Below, piece after piece: positions 8,166 to 17,149 of a stretch of DNA of 64,000 bases. Source of the stretch: Paenibacillus_AR mesotrionivorans (lineage in GTDB: Bacteria; Bacillota; Bacilli; Paenibacillales; NBRC-103111); contig NZ_JBJURJ010000027.1 in the NCBI RefSeq assembly GCF_046098205.1, positions 1 to 64,000 on the forward strand, written 5' to 3'. The notes beneath the pieces were generated by a model. It was given only the letters and a program-made list of their open reading frames with translations. It ran no database searches and was not told the origin of the DNA. The stretch's first letter is position 1; the number at the start of each line of letters is the position of its first letter. Made by a program: the position numbers and the translations under genes.

Positions 8166-8876
8166 CTATTTCTGGTCCGTCCACCGTACCCACGCCCATG
8201 TGCCAACCAGCCCCAGGACACCGGTGGCGACCGGAATGATGTAGCTGGCCATGCTCAACGGAAAAACGGTACTTCCGCTTCCTGCAAGCTGAAGGGCGGG
8301 AACCGACCAGGGGAGATACGCTCCCAGCCACGTCGACCCGGTAATCAAAGCGACCATCAGTGTGCAAAAGGCATAAGCAATAGGCGCCAGATAACCGCGG
8401 GAGACAATTGCCACAAACACAACAGGACCGCAAAGGAACAACTGCAAGCCGCAGATGATCAGGAGCTGGATAAGATATTGCAGCGCCATATCCGCCGAAA
8501 AACCCTCCAACCGGAACAGCAGGCACATCAGCAGGGCAAAACCGTAGGTGGCCACCGTCATAACCAGGCTCCACAGAAAAACGGTCAGGAATTTGCCGGC
8601 GACAATCTTACCGCGGGATACCGGCAAGGCCAATAAATCCTTCATCGTCCGGTCCGTATATTCCCGACCGAATACCCAAGCCGCCAACGCGCCGAAACCC
8701 ACCAGCCCAAAGACCGAAGCAAACATAAAAACCGCATTTTGCAAAAAGCCTGCAGCATCCCCTTCTCCGATGCGGATAACGGAGACAAACAGGAAAAATC
8801 CCAGCATCCCCCATAATACGGCGGAACGGCGCAGCTTCATGGACTCCACTTGTATGGCTGTAAGTAAAGTGCTCAT
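8166..8876 (-). CDS. ABC-2 type transporter permease
   Basis: The 236-residue integral membrane protein has six hydrophobic segments and an N-terminal cytoplasmic stretch (QVESMKLRRS) typical of ABC-2 permeases of the NatB/bacitracin-efflux type. The ATG at 8876 overlaps the stop of the ATPase gene as ATGA, so the two are translationally coupled. The pair is preceded by a TetR gene and a TetR-like operator. The expected role is export of a toxic compound or lipid, with the substrate unknown. Confidence 0.8.
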   Translation of the reverse strand: MSTLLTAIQVESMKLRRSAVLWGMLGFFLFVSVIRIGEGDAAGFLQNAVFMFASVFGLVGFGALAAWVFGREYTDRTMKDLLALPVSRGKIVAGKFLTVFLWSLVMTVATYGFALLMCLLFRLEGFSADMALQYLIQLLIICGLQLFLCGPVVFVAIVSRGYLAPIAYAFCTLMVALITGSTWLGAYLPWSVPALQLAGSGSTVFPLSMASYIIPVATGVLGLVGTWAWVRWTDQK

Positions 8877-9796
8877 GCCCGCACCTCCTTTGCTCCAATT
8901 GTTTTCAAGAAATAGGATTCCAATTCCTCTTCCTCCACCTTCAGCAAAGAAAGAGGCAACCCTGCATCCGCCAGCAGTTTGGCGACACATTCAGGGTGGC
9001 GCACCGCCCTTTCGTCCGCCAGCTCAAGCAACCCTTCCTTCACTTCCCGGGCTTGGTATCCTTTGTCTGCCAAAACCACACGAGCCGCCTCCCGCTGTCC
9101 GCCAACACCGATGTATAACCGTTTTTGCCGGATTGTTTCGAATTCCTCCGCCGTAATCTCCTGCAGCATAACCCCTTTATGGATAATACCGATCCGGGTA
9201 GCCATCTTCGCCACCTCCTCCAGAATGTGGCTGGATATAAACACCGTTTTCCCTTCCTGCTTGGCAAGCCGGATGAGCAGCTCACGGATCTCCACAATTC
9301 CTGCCGGATCAAGGGCATTGGTGGGCTCATCCAGAATCAGAATATCCGGGTTATGCAGGAGCGCCTTGGCTAATCCCAGCTTCTGCATATTGCCTAACGA
9401 CAAAAATTTGGCTTTCCGGTCCGCATAGGCGTCCAGGTTAAGCTCCTTCATCACCCTGTCCACGCTGTCTGAAGGCTTCAGGCCACGGAGCTTTGCCATC
9501 AGCAGCAGATTCTCCCTTACCGTAAAACCGGGATAGGCCGCCGGCATTTCTACCATATATCCCACTTGGTTCCACAGCCTGCTTCCGCTTTCGCTTACTC
9601 TATTGCCAAACAGGAATACATCTCCTGAAGTTGGTTTAATCATCCCCAGCAAGGTGCGGATGGTGGTGGTTTTACCTGCTCCGTTCAAGCCGAGAAAACC
9701 GTAGACCTCCCCTTGCTGCACCGATAAGGAAACATCCTGAACCACCGAAACCGTTCCATACCGTTTCGTCAACCTTTCCGTCCGAATCTGCTCCAT
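8873..9796 (-). CDS. ABC transporter ATP-binding protein (CcmA/NatA type)
   Basis: The 307-residue ATPase carries Walker A GLNGAGKTT near 37-45, an unusual signature LSLGNMQKLG near 131, and Walker B ILILDEPTN. A C-terminal extension of about 90 residues follows, as in bacitracin- and antibiotic-type exporters. The ATG at 9796 has GGGGAGGA upstream; a TTG seven codons earlier is less likely. It is the middle gene of tetR-ATPase-permease, all on the minus strand, with an operator-like dyad 26 bases upstream. Confidence 0.88.
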   Translation of the reverse strand: MEQIRTERLTKRYGTVSVVQDVSLSVQQGEVYGFLGLNGAGKTTTIRTLLGMIKPTSGDVFLFGNRVSESGSRLWNQVGYMVEMPAAYPGFTVRENLLLMAKLRGLKPSDSVDRVMKELNLDAYADRKAKFLSLGNMQKLGLAKALLHNPDILILDEPTNALDPAGIVEIRELLIRLAKQEGKTVFISSHILEEVAKMATRIGIIHKGVMLQEITAEEFETIRQKRLYIGVGGQREAARVVLADKGYQAREVKEGLLELADERAVRHPECVAKLLADAGLPLSLLKVEEEELESYFLKTIGAKEVRA

Positions 9797-9821
9797 CCTG
9801 CTGCATCCTCCCCGCAATTTA

Positions 9822-9839
9822 ACTTAACGTCCGTTTAGT
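9822..9839. promoter_or_regulatory. TetR-type operator in front of the ABC genes
   Basis: The half-sites ACTTAACG and CGTTTAGT flank a two-base centre and form an imperfect dyad. They match those of the perfect palindrome before the tetR gene at 10508-10529. The site lies between tetR and the ABC ATPase, so the exporter can be controlled separately. Confidence 0.7.
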
Positions 9840-9861
9840 GAAATGAGTAAAAAAAGACAGC

Positions 9862-10491
9862 TTACCGGGACCACAATGCTGCATAATAGTCAACGATCCG
9901 CTGTTTTTGCTCCATTCCGAGATTCTGTTCTTTGATCATACCCTGAACAATCAAGACGACAATGTGTGATAAAAATTGGGAGGCTGCCATAGCGAAGTCC
10001 ATCTCCCGGAGCTCTCCTCTTGCAAACAGCTTCCTCAGATAAACCTCCATAGCCTGAAACGGTTGTTTGGTCAGGTCGTCCAGCGCCTCCTGCTGCTCCG
10101 GCTCCAGCTGGTTCCGCTCCTGAATCAGAATCAGGAAATAGTCCCGGTCGTTCTGAATCTGTCCGGCAATACCATCCATCAGAGACAACAGCGTTTGGTC
10201 CAACGCAGGCTCCCCCAGGAAGGTCTGCTCCAAAAAAGCAACGATCCGGGCAATCCGTTCCTCCTGTGCAACCTGTAAAACCGCCCTCAGAATATCCAGC
10301 TTGCCTCCCGGAAAATAATGATACGCCAGCGCTTCGGTCATACCGATGGTTTTGTTCAGCTCCCGCATGGAGGTAGCGTGATACCCCTTTTGTGCAAATA
10401 ACCGCTTCGCGGTGTCCAAAAGCTGCTGCTTACGTTCTGCCGCTTGTATGTCCCGGTTGGTCATCCGTGTTCGTTTGCCTTCCGCGGCCAT
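9862..10491 (-). CDS. TetR/AcrR-family transcriptional repressor
   Basis: The N-terminal 60 residues form a TetR DNA-binding domain (QLLDTAKRLFAQKGYHATSM, then a recognition helix around LNKTIGMTEALAYHYF). The remaining 150 residues are an all-helical ligand-binding and dimerisation domain. The total of 209 residues is normal for the family. It sits directly upstream of an ABC exporter on the same strand. A perfect 22-bp palindrome lies just upstream, indicating autorepression, and a related dyad lies before the exporter genes. The inducer is probably an exporter substrate. Confidence 0.88.
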   Translation of the reverse strand: MAAEGKRTRMTNRDIQAAERKQQLLDTAKRLFAQKGYHATSMRELNKTIGMTEALAYHYFPGGKLDILRAVLQVAQEERIARIVAFLEQTFLGEPALDQTLLSLMDGIAGQIQNDRDYFLILIQERNQLEPEQQEALDDLTKQPFQAMEVYLRKLFARGELREMDFAMAASQFLSHIVVLIVQGMIKEQNLGMEQKQRIVDYYAALWSR

Positions 10492-10507
10492 AATTCTTCA
10501 CCCCCTC

Positions 10508-10529
10508 TTACTTAACGATCGTTAAGTAA
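10508..10529. promoter_or_regulatory. Perfect palindromic operator upstream of tetR
   Basis: A 22-bp perfect inverted repeat has the half-site TTACTTAACGA and lies 17 bases before the tetR start codon. Its core ACTTAACG recurs in the dyad at 9822-9839. This is the expected binding site for the TetR dimer. Confidence 0.8.
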
Positions 10530-10578
10530 ATCATATTCGATAAGCCTGACCTTTGTCAAACGGTGTCGGCGGCGAATA

Positions 10579-10605
10579 GAAAAAGGAGCAGCCTAAGGAG
10601 GCTGC
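10579..10605 (-). terminator. Rho-independent terminator (minus strand)
   Basis: The arms GCAGCC (10588-10593) and GGCTGC (10600-10605) form a stem that is followed on the minus strand by a T-rich tract (AAAAAGG on the plus strand). It would end transcripts coming from the FtsX module at 10842 and from the structured element at 10619-10828. Confidence 0.65.
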
Positions 10606-10618
10606 CCGAACGAACCAA

Positions 10619-10828
10619 ATTAATACTCATTGGGTTTCATTCCTTACCGGGAAAGGAGTGCCTTGGATGCTCAAACACGTTTTGTCGGCCTTGATTTGAA
10701 TTAAATATAAAGGTTTCAAAGCCGCCAAAAAACTCGCCCTCAAAGCATATGCTTCCGAAGCCAGTTTTCCTACAGAAAACTCTCAACTCCTTTCCCTCCC
10801 AGTCATTCCACATGAGTATTTAATCAAT
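10619..10828. repeat. Nested inverted repeats around a 58-codon frame
   Basis: Two pairs of perfect inverted arms are nested. AATACTCAT near 10622 pairs with ATGAGTATT near 10812, and inside it GGGAAAGGAGT near 10650 pairs with ACTCCTTTCCC near 10785. The whole stretch of about 200 bases could fold into a long imperfect hairpin. Between the arms the minus strand has an ATG frame from 10813 to 10637 (58 codons, start MWNDWEGKEL) without a convincing ribosome binding site. It may be a structured RNA, a small MITE-like element or a small gene. I see no match to a known riboswitch. Confidence 0.45.
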
Positions 10829-10841
10829 GATTTCCCTTCGG

Positions 10842-13256
10842 CTACTCCACACTTTTCAGCGCCTCTACCATCACGATGCGGTTCAGCGTCCGGTTGGTAA
10901 TCCAATTGACGGCAACGGCGAAGCAAAAGGTCAGTGCTGCGGTCATCAGATAACTCACCGGCTTCACAGACACGGCGAAATGGATCGAGGGCATGTTCAG
11001 CGCTACCGTAAGGAATCCGCTGATGAACCGGCCCACGGGCAAGCCGATGAGAATACCCGCCGCGGTGAGCAGCAGCGTTTCTTTATTCACATATTGATGC
11101 ACTTCCTTATCGTAGAAGCCCAGCACCTTGATGGTGGCCAGTTCCCGGTTGCGCTCCGAAATATTCGTGTTGGACAGGGTGAACAGGACCACAAAGGCCA
11201 GCCCGCCGGCCATTACAATAATCAACAGCAGCACGGCGTTCATCAGGTCAAAGCCGTATTCGTCCAATAAAGCGGCTGTGCTTACCGCAGACAATACGGC
11301 ATCGTTGTCCAGGAGCTTCTCCGCATAGGCAGCCTGCTCCTGACCGGATAGTGTTGGCAGATGAGCCAACACACCATTTGGGGCATAACCTCCGAACAGG
11401 GTCTCATATTGCTTCTGCGGTACATAGACACTGTTGCCCAGATAATTCTTCACCACATGGGATATGGTCACCTGATGCTGCTTGAGTCCCATATCCTCCA
11501 GAGTAAGGGAGTCCCCTGCCTTCACATCCAGAATACGCGCCGCGTTCTGGGTGAGCAGTACACCCTCGCCCTCCGGCTGGACCAGCTTCCCGTCCAGATT
11601 TTCCAGCCGGATATACTCCCCTGCTGCCGCTCCGGCGGGAAATGCCATAAGCTGCATTTTTTCCGCGTCCCCACTGGAATTAAGCAGCTTCACACTATCC
11701 ACCCGCACATCCAGATAATCCTCAGCCTTGCCGTCGGCGGCCAGCTGCTCCACCAGCTTACCCTGTTGAGTCTCCTGGGCCACCGCCATAAGGTTATAAC
11801 GGTAGACCTCCTGGTACTGCCGGGGTCCCAGCCGGTCAATGGAATCCTTAATGGCAAAGCCGCACAGGATCAGAGCGGTGCAGCCCATAATGCCGCCCAT
11901 CGTCATAAACAGGCGCTTCTTATAGCGGAACAGGTTTCGTACCGTCACCTTGTTCAGGAATTTCAGCCGGTTCCAGATTAACGGAAGCCGCTCCAGGAAC
12001 ACGCGGGAGCCGGCACGGGGCGCCTTGGGGCGCATTAACGAAGCGGGCATCTGCCGAAGCTCACTGCGGCAGGCTAGGGCCGTTGCCCCGACGATGGCCA
12101 CCAGGAACAGGAGAACGCCGCCTACCCCATAAACCACATCAAAACGCAGCTCATAATGCGGAACAGTGTACAGCTCCTCCAGCACAAGGGAAATAAACTT
12201 GGGCATCAGGACAAAGCCGAACGCATCACCCAGCAGTCCTCCCAACAGGCTGGCCATGGAGGCAAAGAGCAGGTATTTGCGGTAAATGGCTCCATTGCTG
12301 AAGCCCAGAGCCTTATAGGTCCCGATCAGCCCGCGCTCCTCCTCCACCATCCGGGTCATGGAGGTCAGACTCATCAGCACAGCCACCAGCAGGAAAATCA
12401 CCGGAAACACCTTGCCCACGGCTTCGATCGAAGACAGATCATTTACCATGCTGGAATAGCTGTCCAGTGAGGTCCGGTCCTGAATGTACCATAGGGCGGA
12501 GCTGCTGTTGGAACCGGTCTGCCCCCGCAGTCCCTCTATCCCGCTAATAACCTTCTGTACAACCTGTTTATATTCATCCGAAAAGGTATCTAACTCTTTC
12601 GTACCGGCCACCGTCAGATAAGCCGCAGTAAACATCGGGCTGCCGCCAGGTGCTGCAGGTATCGCCGCTGCCCCGGCCTCTGCCGCCACCGTGAAAAAGG
12701 TGTAGTCCGCGGCGGCATTAGCCCGGAAAACACTGGCCATACCCTCGGCCTGGATGTTCATCGGATCCATGGCTACACCTGTAATGGTATAGGCCTCATT
12801 GCCGATAGGTAGAGAACCGCCCACAGATGCGCCGCTTTCCTCGATGTACTTCCGGTTAACGGCAAGCTCCCTGCTTCCGGACGGCAGAACCCCCTCCAGC
12901 ATGTAAGGGGCATTGATACCCTTGGCACTGAGCGTCTTCAATTCTGCACTTTTTCCAACACCATCCACATCCGTCTCAACCGTTCGGCTGAAGGCTCCTT
13001 CCACCGCCTCCACACCCTCCACCCGGCTGACCGTCTTCACGTCTTCTTCAGTCAGTCCCATAGGAGACATGATCCGGATATCGAATAAATTCTGCCGGTC
13101 ATAGAACTTGTCTGCCGAATAATACATATCCATGCAGGAAGCGTACAGGCCGGTGAGCATCCCGACCCCCAGCGCGGTGATGATCATGATGGACATAAAC
13201 CGTTTCCACCCTTTGCGGATGGAACGCCAGATATCGTTCCGGTAAGCCTTGTTCAT
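10842..13256 (-). CDS. FtsX-family ABC transporter permease, module 2
   Basis: The protein of about 804 residues has one N-terminal membrane helix (RFMSIMIITALGVGMLTGLYA), a periplasm-facing-type domain and a first FtsX block near 290-410. A second large domain follows, and a second FtsX block near 670-800 ends in the family hallmark NRIVMVEALKSVE. The FtsX-extracellular domain-FtsX layout is that of COG0577 permeases, which drive mechanotransmission or peptide export. The ATG at 13256 follows the stop of the ATPase gene directly and is preceded by GGTGAGGGG. No two-component genes of the BceRS type adjoin it, so a bacitracin-type role is not supported. Confidence 0.87.
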   Translation of the reverse strand: MNKAYRNDIWRSIRKGWKRFMSIMIITALGVGMLTGLYASCMDMYYSADKFYDRQNLFDIRIMSPMGLTEEDVKTVSRVEGVEAVEGAFSRTVETDVDGVGKSAELKTLSAKGINAPYMLEGVLPSGSRELAVNRKYIEESGASVGGSLPIGNEAYTITGVAMDPMNIQAEGMASVFRANAAADYTFFTVAAEAGAAAIPAAPGGSPMFTAAYLTVAGTKELDTFSDEYKQVVQKVISGIEGLRGQTGSNSSSALWYIQDRTSLDSYSSMVNDLSSIEAVGKVFPVIFLLVAVLMSLTSMTRMVEEERGLIGTYKALGFSNGAIYRKYLLFASMASLLGGLLGDAFGFVLMPKFISLVLEELYTVPHYELRFDVVYGVGGVLLFLVAIVGATALACRSELRQMPASLMRPKAPRAGSRVFLERLPLIWNRLKFLNKVTVRNLFRYKKRLFMTMGGIMGCTALILCGFAIKDSIDRLGPRQYQEVYRYNLMAVAQETQQGKLVEQLAADGKAEDYLDVRVDSVKLLNSSGDAEKMQLMAFPAGAAAGEYIRLENLDGKLVQPEGEGVLLTQNAARILDVKAGDSLTLEDMGLKQHQVTISHVVKNYLGNSVYVPQKQYETLFGGYAPNGVLAHLPTLSGQEQAAYAEKLLDNDAVLSAVSTAALLDEYGFDLMNAVLLLIIVMAGGLAFVVLFTLSNTNISERNRELATIKVLGFYDKEVHQYVNKETLLLTAAGILIGLPVGRFISGFLTVALNMPSIHFAVSVKPVSYLMTAALTFCFAVAVNWITNRTLNRIVMVEALKSVE

Positions 13257-13260
13257 CCCC

Positions 13261-13962
13261 TCACCACTCAATCTGCTCGACGGGAGTCGGCTGTTCGTTA
13301 TGCACCATCTTCACCACTTGGCCGTTCTTGAAGTGGATGACCTTGTCCGCCATAGGCGCCAGTGCCGAGTTGTGGGTGATGATCAGCACCGTGATCTTCT
13401 CCCGGCGGCACATGTCCTGGAGCAGCTGCAGAATCTGCTTGCCTGTATTGTAATCCAAAGCGCCGGTAGGCTCATCGCACAGCAGCAGCTTCGGCTTCTT
13501 GGCGATGGCGCGGGCGATGGATACCCGCTGCTGCTCCCCGCCGGAGAGCTGGGCCGGGAAGTTATTCTTGCGTTCGGATAACCCGACTTTATCCAGGGTC
13601 TCGGAGGCGTCCAGCGAGTCTTGGCGGATCTGGGCGGCCAGCTCCACATTTTCCAGGGCGGTCAGATTGGGCACCAGATTATAGAATTGGAACACAAAGC
13701 CGATATCCGTACGGCGGTAACCCACCAGCTGCTTATCGGAATAACGGGATACCACCTCACCGTCTACCACTACCTCGCCGGAGGTGGCCGTATCCATTCC
13801 GCCTAATATATTGAGAGCTGTTGTTTTCCCCGCACCGGAGGCTCCGAGGATTACAGCAAGCTCTCCCTTCTCCACCGAAAAGCTGGCATTCTCCAAGGCG
13901 CGGATGACAACACCCTCGGAGGCGTATTGCTTTCCCACTTGATTGAATTCAATATAGGCCAT
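13261..13962 (-). CDS. ABC transporter ATP-binding protein (LolD/MacB type), module 2
   Basis: The 233-residue ATPase has Walker A GASGAGKTT near 39-47, signature LSGGEQQRV near 139, Walker B LLLCDEPTG and the switch histidine in IITHNSAL. This is a standard LolD/MacB subfamily protein. It is translationally linked to the large FtsX permease that follows. GGGAGAGAACC precedes its ATG, and it has its own promoter at 14000-14028. Its sequence is close to the ATPase of module 1, which indicates a tandem duplication of the ATPase-permease pair. Confidence 0.9.
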   Translation of the reverse strand: MAYIEFNQVGKQYASEGVVIRALENASFSVEKGELAVILGASGAGKTTALNILGGMDTATSGEVVVDGEVVSRYSDKQLVGYRRTDIGFVFQFYNLVPNLTALENVELAAQIRQDSLDASETLDKVGLSERKNNFPAQLSGGEQQRVSIARAIAKKPKLLLCDEPTGALDYNTGKQILQLLQDMCRREKITVLIITHNSALAPMADKVIHFKNGQVVKMVHNEQPTPVEQIEW

Positions 13963-13999
13963 CAGGTTCTCTCCCTTGACTTTGGCGTGCTAATACTTA

Positions 14000-14028
14000 A
14001 TCGTATAAACACGGCACGCGTTTGTCAA
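14000..14028 (-). promoter_or_regulatory. Promoter of FtsX/ATPase module 2
   Basis: Read on the minus strand, TTGACA (plus 14023-14028) and TACGAT (plus 14000-14005) are separated by 17 bases. The inverted hexamers GCGTGC (13986-13991) and GCACGC flank the -10 and spacer. A second inverted pair, GTTCTCTC near 13967 and GAGAGAAC near 14032, brackets the region and may be an operator. Confidence 0.65.
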
Positions 14029-14060
14029 CTTGAGAGAACGGCAAGGCCATGCCTTCCTTT

Positions 14061-16394
14061 TTACTCCACACTCTTTAACGACTCAATCATATTAATGCCT
14101 GCTACCTTCCTGCGGAGAAGCAGGCTGGATGTAGCCGTAAGCAGAAGGGCCAGCAGCACGGCTATCAGTATAACGGCAGCAGGCAGCTGGTCCGGGATTT
14201 GCTGGTGGCTGCTGGACAATGCCTTCACAATATTCCCGAACACGTAACCGCTGGCCGGGAGAGCGAGAATGACCGCAAAGGCGGTTACCGCTATATTTTC
14301 GGAAAAGATGAGCCTGTTGATTTTGTGCTTGGGATAACCCAATACCTTCAGGGTGGCGAGCTCCCGGTTTCTTTCGTAAATATTAATGGACGAGATGGTA
14401 TAGATTGCTCCGAAGGACAAGATCACGGCACAGATGATGAACATGATAAACATAAAGCTGTTTTGCTGCATCATATATTCCGCCGATTTCCCCAAATCCG
14501 TCTGGTCTGTAATGGCCTCCACCTGAGGGTCCTGCTCAAAGAAGCTGCGGATTTGGGAAACCTCTGCGGCATGATCCGCTGCAACCAGAAGCGAGGTTGG
14601 GCTGTACGTCAGCCCAAAGCTCTCCAAATACTCCGGTGTCACAAAAAAGGACGGATTGGAATACTGGTTGGTGATATGTTGGACCTTCATAGTAACGGTT
14701 TGATTCCGCAGCTCGGGAGCCGTAAAGGCCAGCTGAATCAGATCCCCTTCCGAGATGTGATACTTGTCGGCATACGACTTGGGCACCAGCACCCCGCCGT
14801 TCTCCAGAGCAACTTGGTTATCATGAGCGTCAAAAAAATGAATAAGCTTGTTTTCCGTTCCGGTTACGACTAAATCGGCCTTTTCTGCCCGGCTGTCTTT
14901 CATGAAGTTCACCGGTAAAGTGGACAAGCCGTAGCTGCTTTTTATGCCGGAGGGCAGCTTCAGGGTTTCCAAATTCACTCCCGTTTTGTAGTCCATTTTC
15001 AGATCATAGGTGTACACCTCTCCGATTTGATCCGCAACCTTTTGCAGAGACATCTGTGTGCCAAAAGCCGTGATAAGCAGAATGGTGCTGACCGCTACAC
15101 CAATGGAGCTGGCAAGCGCTTTAGGCTTGTTGAGAAAGATGTTCCGCAGAATCAGCTTGTAGCTGTACGGAAGACGGCTCCAAATACCGGGAATCCGTTC
15201 CATGACTATTTTTTTCATCGCTTTTGGCGGTTTTGGCCGCAGCATCTGGGCAGCCCGTTCCTTCAGTACCTTCCTGCCGCTCAGGTAACAGGATATCATC
15301 CCGAACACACTGGAGATAACAATGGGAGGCACGAGGGAGAACGGAGAAAGTGAAAATTCGATCCCCGGCAGCGAATAGGAGTTGGCATTAGACGCCGTCA
15401 CCATGGGAACAAAGACTAAAGCGGCAACAATATAACCCAGAATAGAGCCTGTAATACCGACAATGACGGGAAATCCCATGTAATGAAGCATGATGCTTCT
15501 GTTTTTCACACCCAAAGCCTTCATAATTCCCACCTGATTCCGCTGGGAATCGATCATCCTGGACATGGTCAGGAATAGAATAATGGCTTCAATCAGGAAC
15601 AGCACCAAGGGGATGACCTTGCTCATCAAGCCGTTATTATGAATGGTGGCCGTCAGCTGGGAATAGCTAAAGCTACGTTCCTTACTCATTTGACTCCTAT
15701 AAGACAGATTCCGGGACTTCCCTTCGATGACCTGGGCTATCTGATCGATATCGTAGCCGTCCTCTGCATCAACCAAAATTTCGTTGTAAACATTCCCTTC
15801 GGCAATGTCAGGCACGGATGCTTCAGCCACATAAGCGATTCCATGGGTTTTGTGGTCTTGAATTTCATTTTTCTTGGCATGCTCCACATTTTCGCCCAAA
15901 CCAACAATGGTGAACCTAAGTTCTTTGTTGTTGGCCCGGATTGTGATGGCATCACCCGTACGATAGTTATGCTCACGGGCATAATGGGAATCCAGTAACA
16001 CCTCCCCCTGATTCGAAGGAATACTCCCCTCCAATACAGCAGGCGTATTGATGGTATTGTCCTCAGGAATAGAATGAACGTTTATGATGGCCTTATACGA
16101 GTCAAACACCTCCGACGCCTGAATGCTGTACCGGCCTTCTATTTTTTTGACGCCTTGAATACCGCTTAATGAGGCCATTTCCTGCTTGGAAAGCTGACTG
16201 TAATACACATTCAGATCGCTGATATTATGCTTATTGAAATACTGCTCTGTATACCCGCTTAAATTATCGCTCAAGGTGACCAGGCCTGTATAGAAAAAAG
16301 CCCCCACAGCAATGACCACAGCAAACGCCATAAATTGTCCGGCGGATTGCTTCAGGTCCCTCCACAGCTTGTACCGTAATTTCCCCATCACCAT
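14061..16394 (-). CDS. FtsX-family ABC transporter permease, module 1
   Basis: The 777-residue permease has the same order of parts as module 2: an N-terminal helix (QFMAFAVVIAVGAFFYTGLV), an extracytoplasmic domain, a first FtsX block around 260-380, a second extracytoplasmic domain, and a terminal FtsX block ending in AGINMIESLKSVE. The near-identical C-termini (ESLKSVE and EALKSVE) show that the two modules are paralogous. The ATG at 16394 has GAGGAG five bases upstream and overlaps the ATPase gene; the ATG at 16388 is an alternative. The substrate is unknown. Confidence 0.87.
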   Translation of the reverse strand: MVMGKLRYKLWRDLKQSAGQFMAFAVVIAVGAFFYTGLVTLSDNLSGYTEQYFNKHNISDLNVYYSQLSKQEMASLSGIQGVKKIEGRYSIQASEVFDSYKAIINVHSIPEDNTINTPAVLEGSIPSNQGEVLLDSHYAREHNYRTGDAITIRANNKELRFTIVGLGENVEHAKKNEIQDHKTHGIAYVAEASVPDIAEGNVYNEILVDAEDGYDIDQIAQVIEGKSRNLSYRSQMSKERSFSYSQLTATIHNNGLMSKVIPLVLFLIEAIILFLTMSRMIDSQRNQVGIMKALGVKNRSIMLHYMGFPVIVGITGSILGYIVAALVFVPMVTASNANSYSLPGIEFSLSPFSLVPPIVISSVFGMISCYLSGRKVLKERAAQMLRPKPPKAMKKIVMERIPGIWSRLPYSYKLILRNIFLNKPKALASSIGVAVSTILLITAFGTQMSLQKVADQIGEVYTYDLKMDYKTGVNLETLKLPSGIKSSYGLSTLPVNFMKDSRAEKADLVVTGTENKLIHFFDAHDNQVALENGGVLVPKSYADKYHISEGDLIQLAFTAPELRNQTVTMKVQHITNQYSNPSFFVTPEYLESFGLTYSPTSLLVAADHAAEVSQIRSFFEQDPQVEAITDQTDLGKSAEYMMQQNSFMFIMFIICAVILSFGAIYTISSINIYERNRELATLKVLGYPKHKINRLIFSENIAVTAFAVILALPASGYVFGNIVKALSSSHQQIPDQLPAAVILIAVLLALLLTATSSLLLRRKVAGINMIESLKSVE

Positions 16395-17092
16395 TCGATC
16401 TCCTCAACGCTTTGTTTGCGGGCATTCACCGTAACGCTTTCGATCAACCCGCTTTTCACCTTGATCACTTTATCGGCCATGGGCGCAATGGCGGTATTAT
16501 GGGTGACCAGTACGATGCAGGTTTTCATTTCCCGGTTCAGATCCTGGAGAAGCTTCAGAACAGACTTCCCCGTCACATAATCCAATGCCCCGGTAGGTTC
16601 ATCGCAGAGAAGCAGGGAGGGATTTTTGGCAACGGCTCTGGCAATCGCCACCCGCTGCTGTTCTCCGCCGGAGAGCTGGGACGGATAATTGCTGGTACGG
16701 CTAGTCAGACCGACTTTATGGAGAATATCCTTGGCATCCAGATGGTTATCGCATACCTCGGCGGCAAACTCCACATTCTCCAGTGCATTCAGATTGGGAA
16801 TCAGGTTATAAAATTGAAATACAAAACCTACCTTCTTCCCCCGGTATTCCGTGAGCTTTCTTTCGTTGAGACGGGTTATATCCTGGCCGTCAACCAAAAC
16901 CCGGCCCGAGCTGGCTGTATCCATTCCGCCCAATATATTCAGGATGGTGCTTTTGCCTGCGCCGCTTGTGCCTAAAACCACCACGAACTCCCCCTCCGAT
17001 ATGGAGAAATCCACACCGGCCAACGCTTGGATTTTGACTTCGCCGATCTGGTATTCCTTCGTTACGCCGTTAAATTCTATCAATGTTTTCAC
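16388..17092 (-). CDS. ABC transporter ATP-binding protein (LolD/MacB type), module 1
   Basis: The 234-residue ATPase contains Walker A GTSGAGKST near 39-47, signature LSGGEQQRV, Walker B LLLCDEPTG and the switch histidine in LVTHNTAI. It is the first gene of a minus-strand operon and is divergent from a YtrA-like GntR gene. A TTGACA on the minus strand (plus 17209-17214) lies in the shared control region, together with three GTATGT half-sites that also occur at the GntR start. The GntR protein may therefore regulate this module as well. Confidence 0.9.
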   Translation of the reverse strand: MKTLIEFNGVTKEYQIGEVKIQALAGVDFSISEGEFVVVLGTSGAGKSTILNILGGMDTASSGRVLVDGQDITRLNERKLTEYRGKKVGFVFQFYNLIPNLNALENVEFAAEVCDNHLDAKDILHKVGLTSRTSNYPSQLSGGEQQRVAIARAVAKNPSLLLCDEPTGALDYVTGKSVLKLLQDLNREMKTCIVLVTHNTAIAPMADKVIKVKSGLIESVTVNARKQSVEEIEW

Positions 17093-17149
17093 TGGTCTCT
17101 ACTCCTCGTTATGTGGGTTCGAATGTGGGGGATAGCATTTTCAGCATGG

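Noticed and set aside
10508..10529. Terminator hairpin
   Set aside because: The perfect palindrome lacks a loop and T-run, lies upstream of tetR and shares half-sites with a second site. An operator is the better reading.
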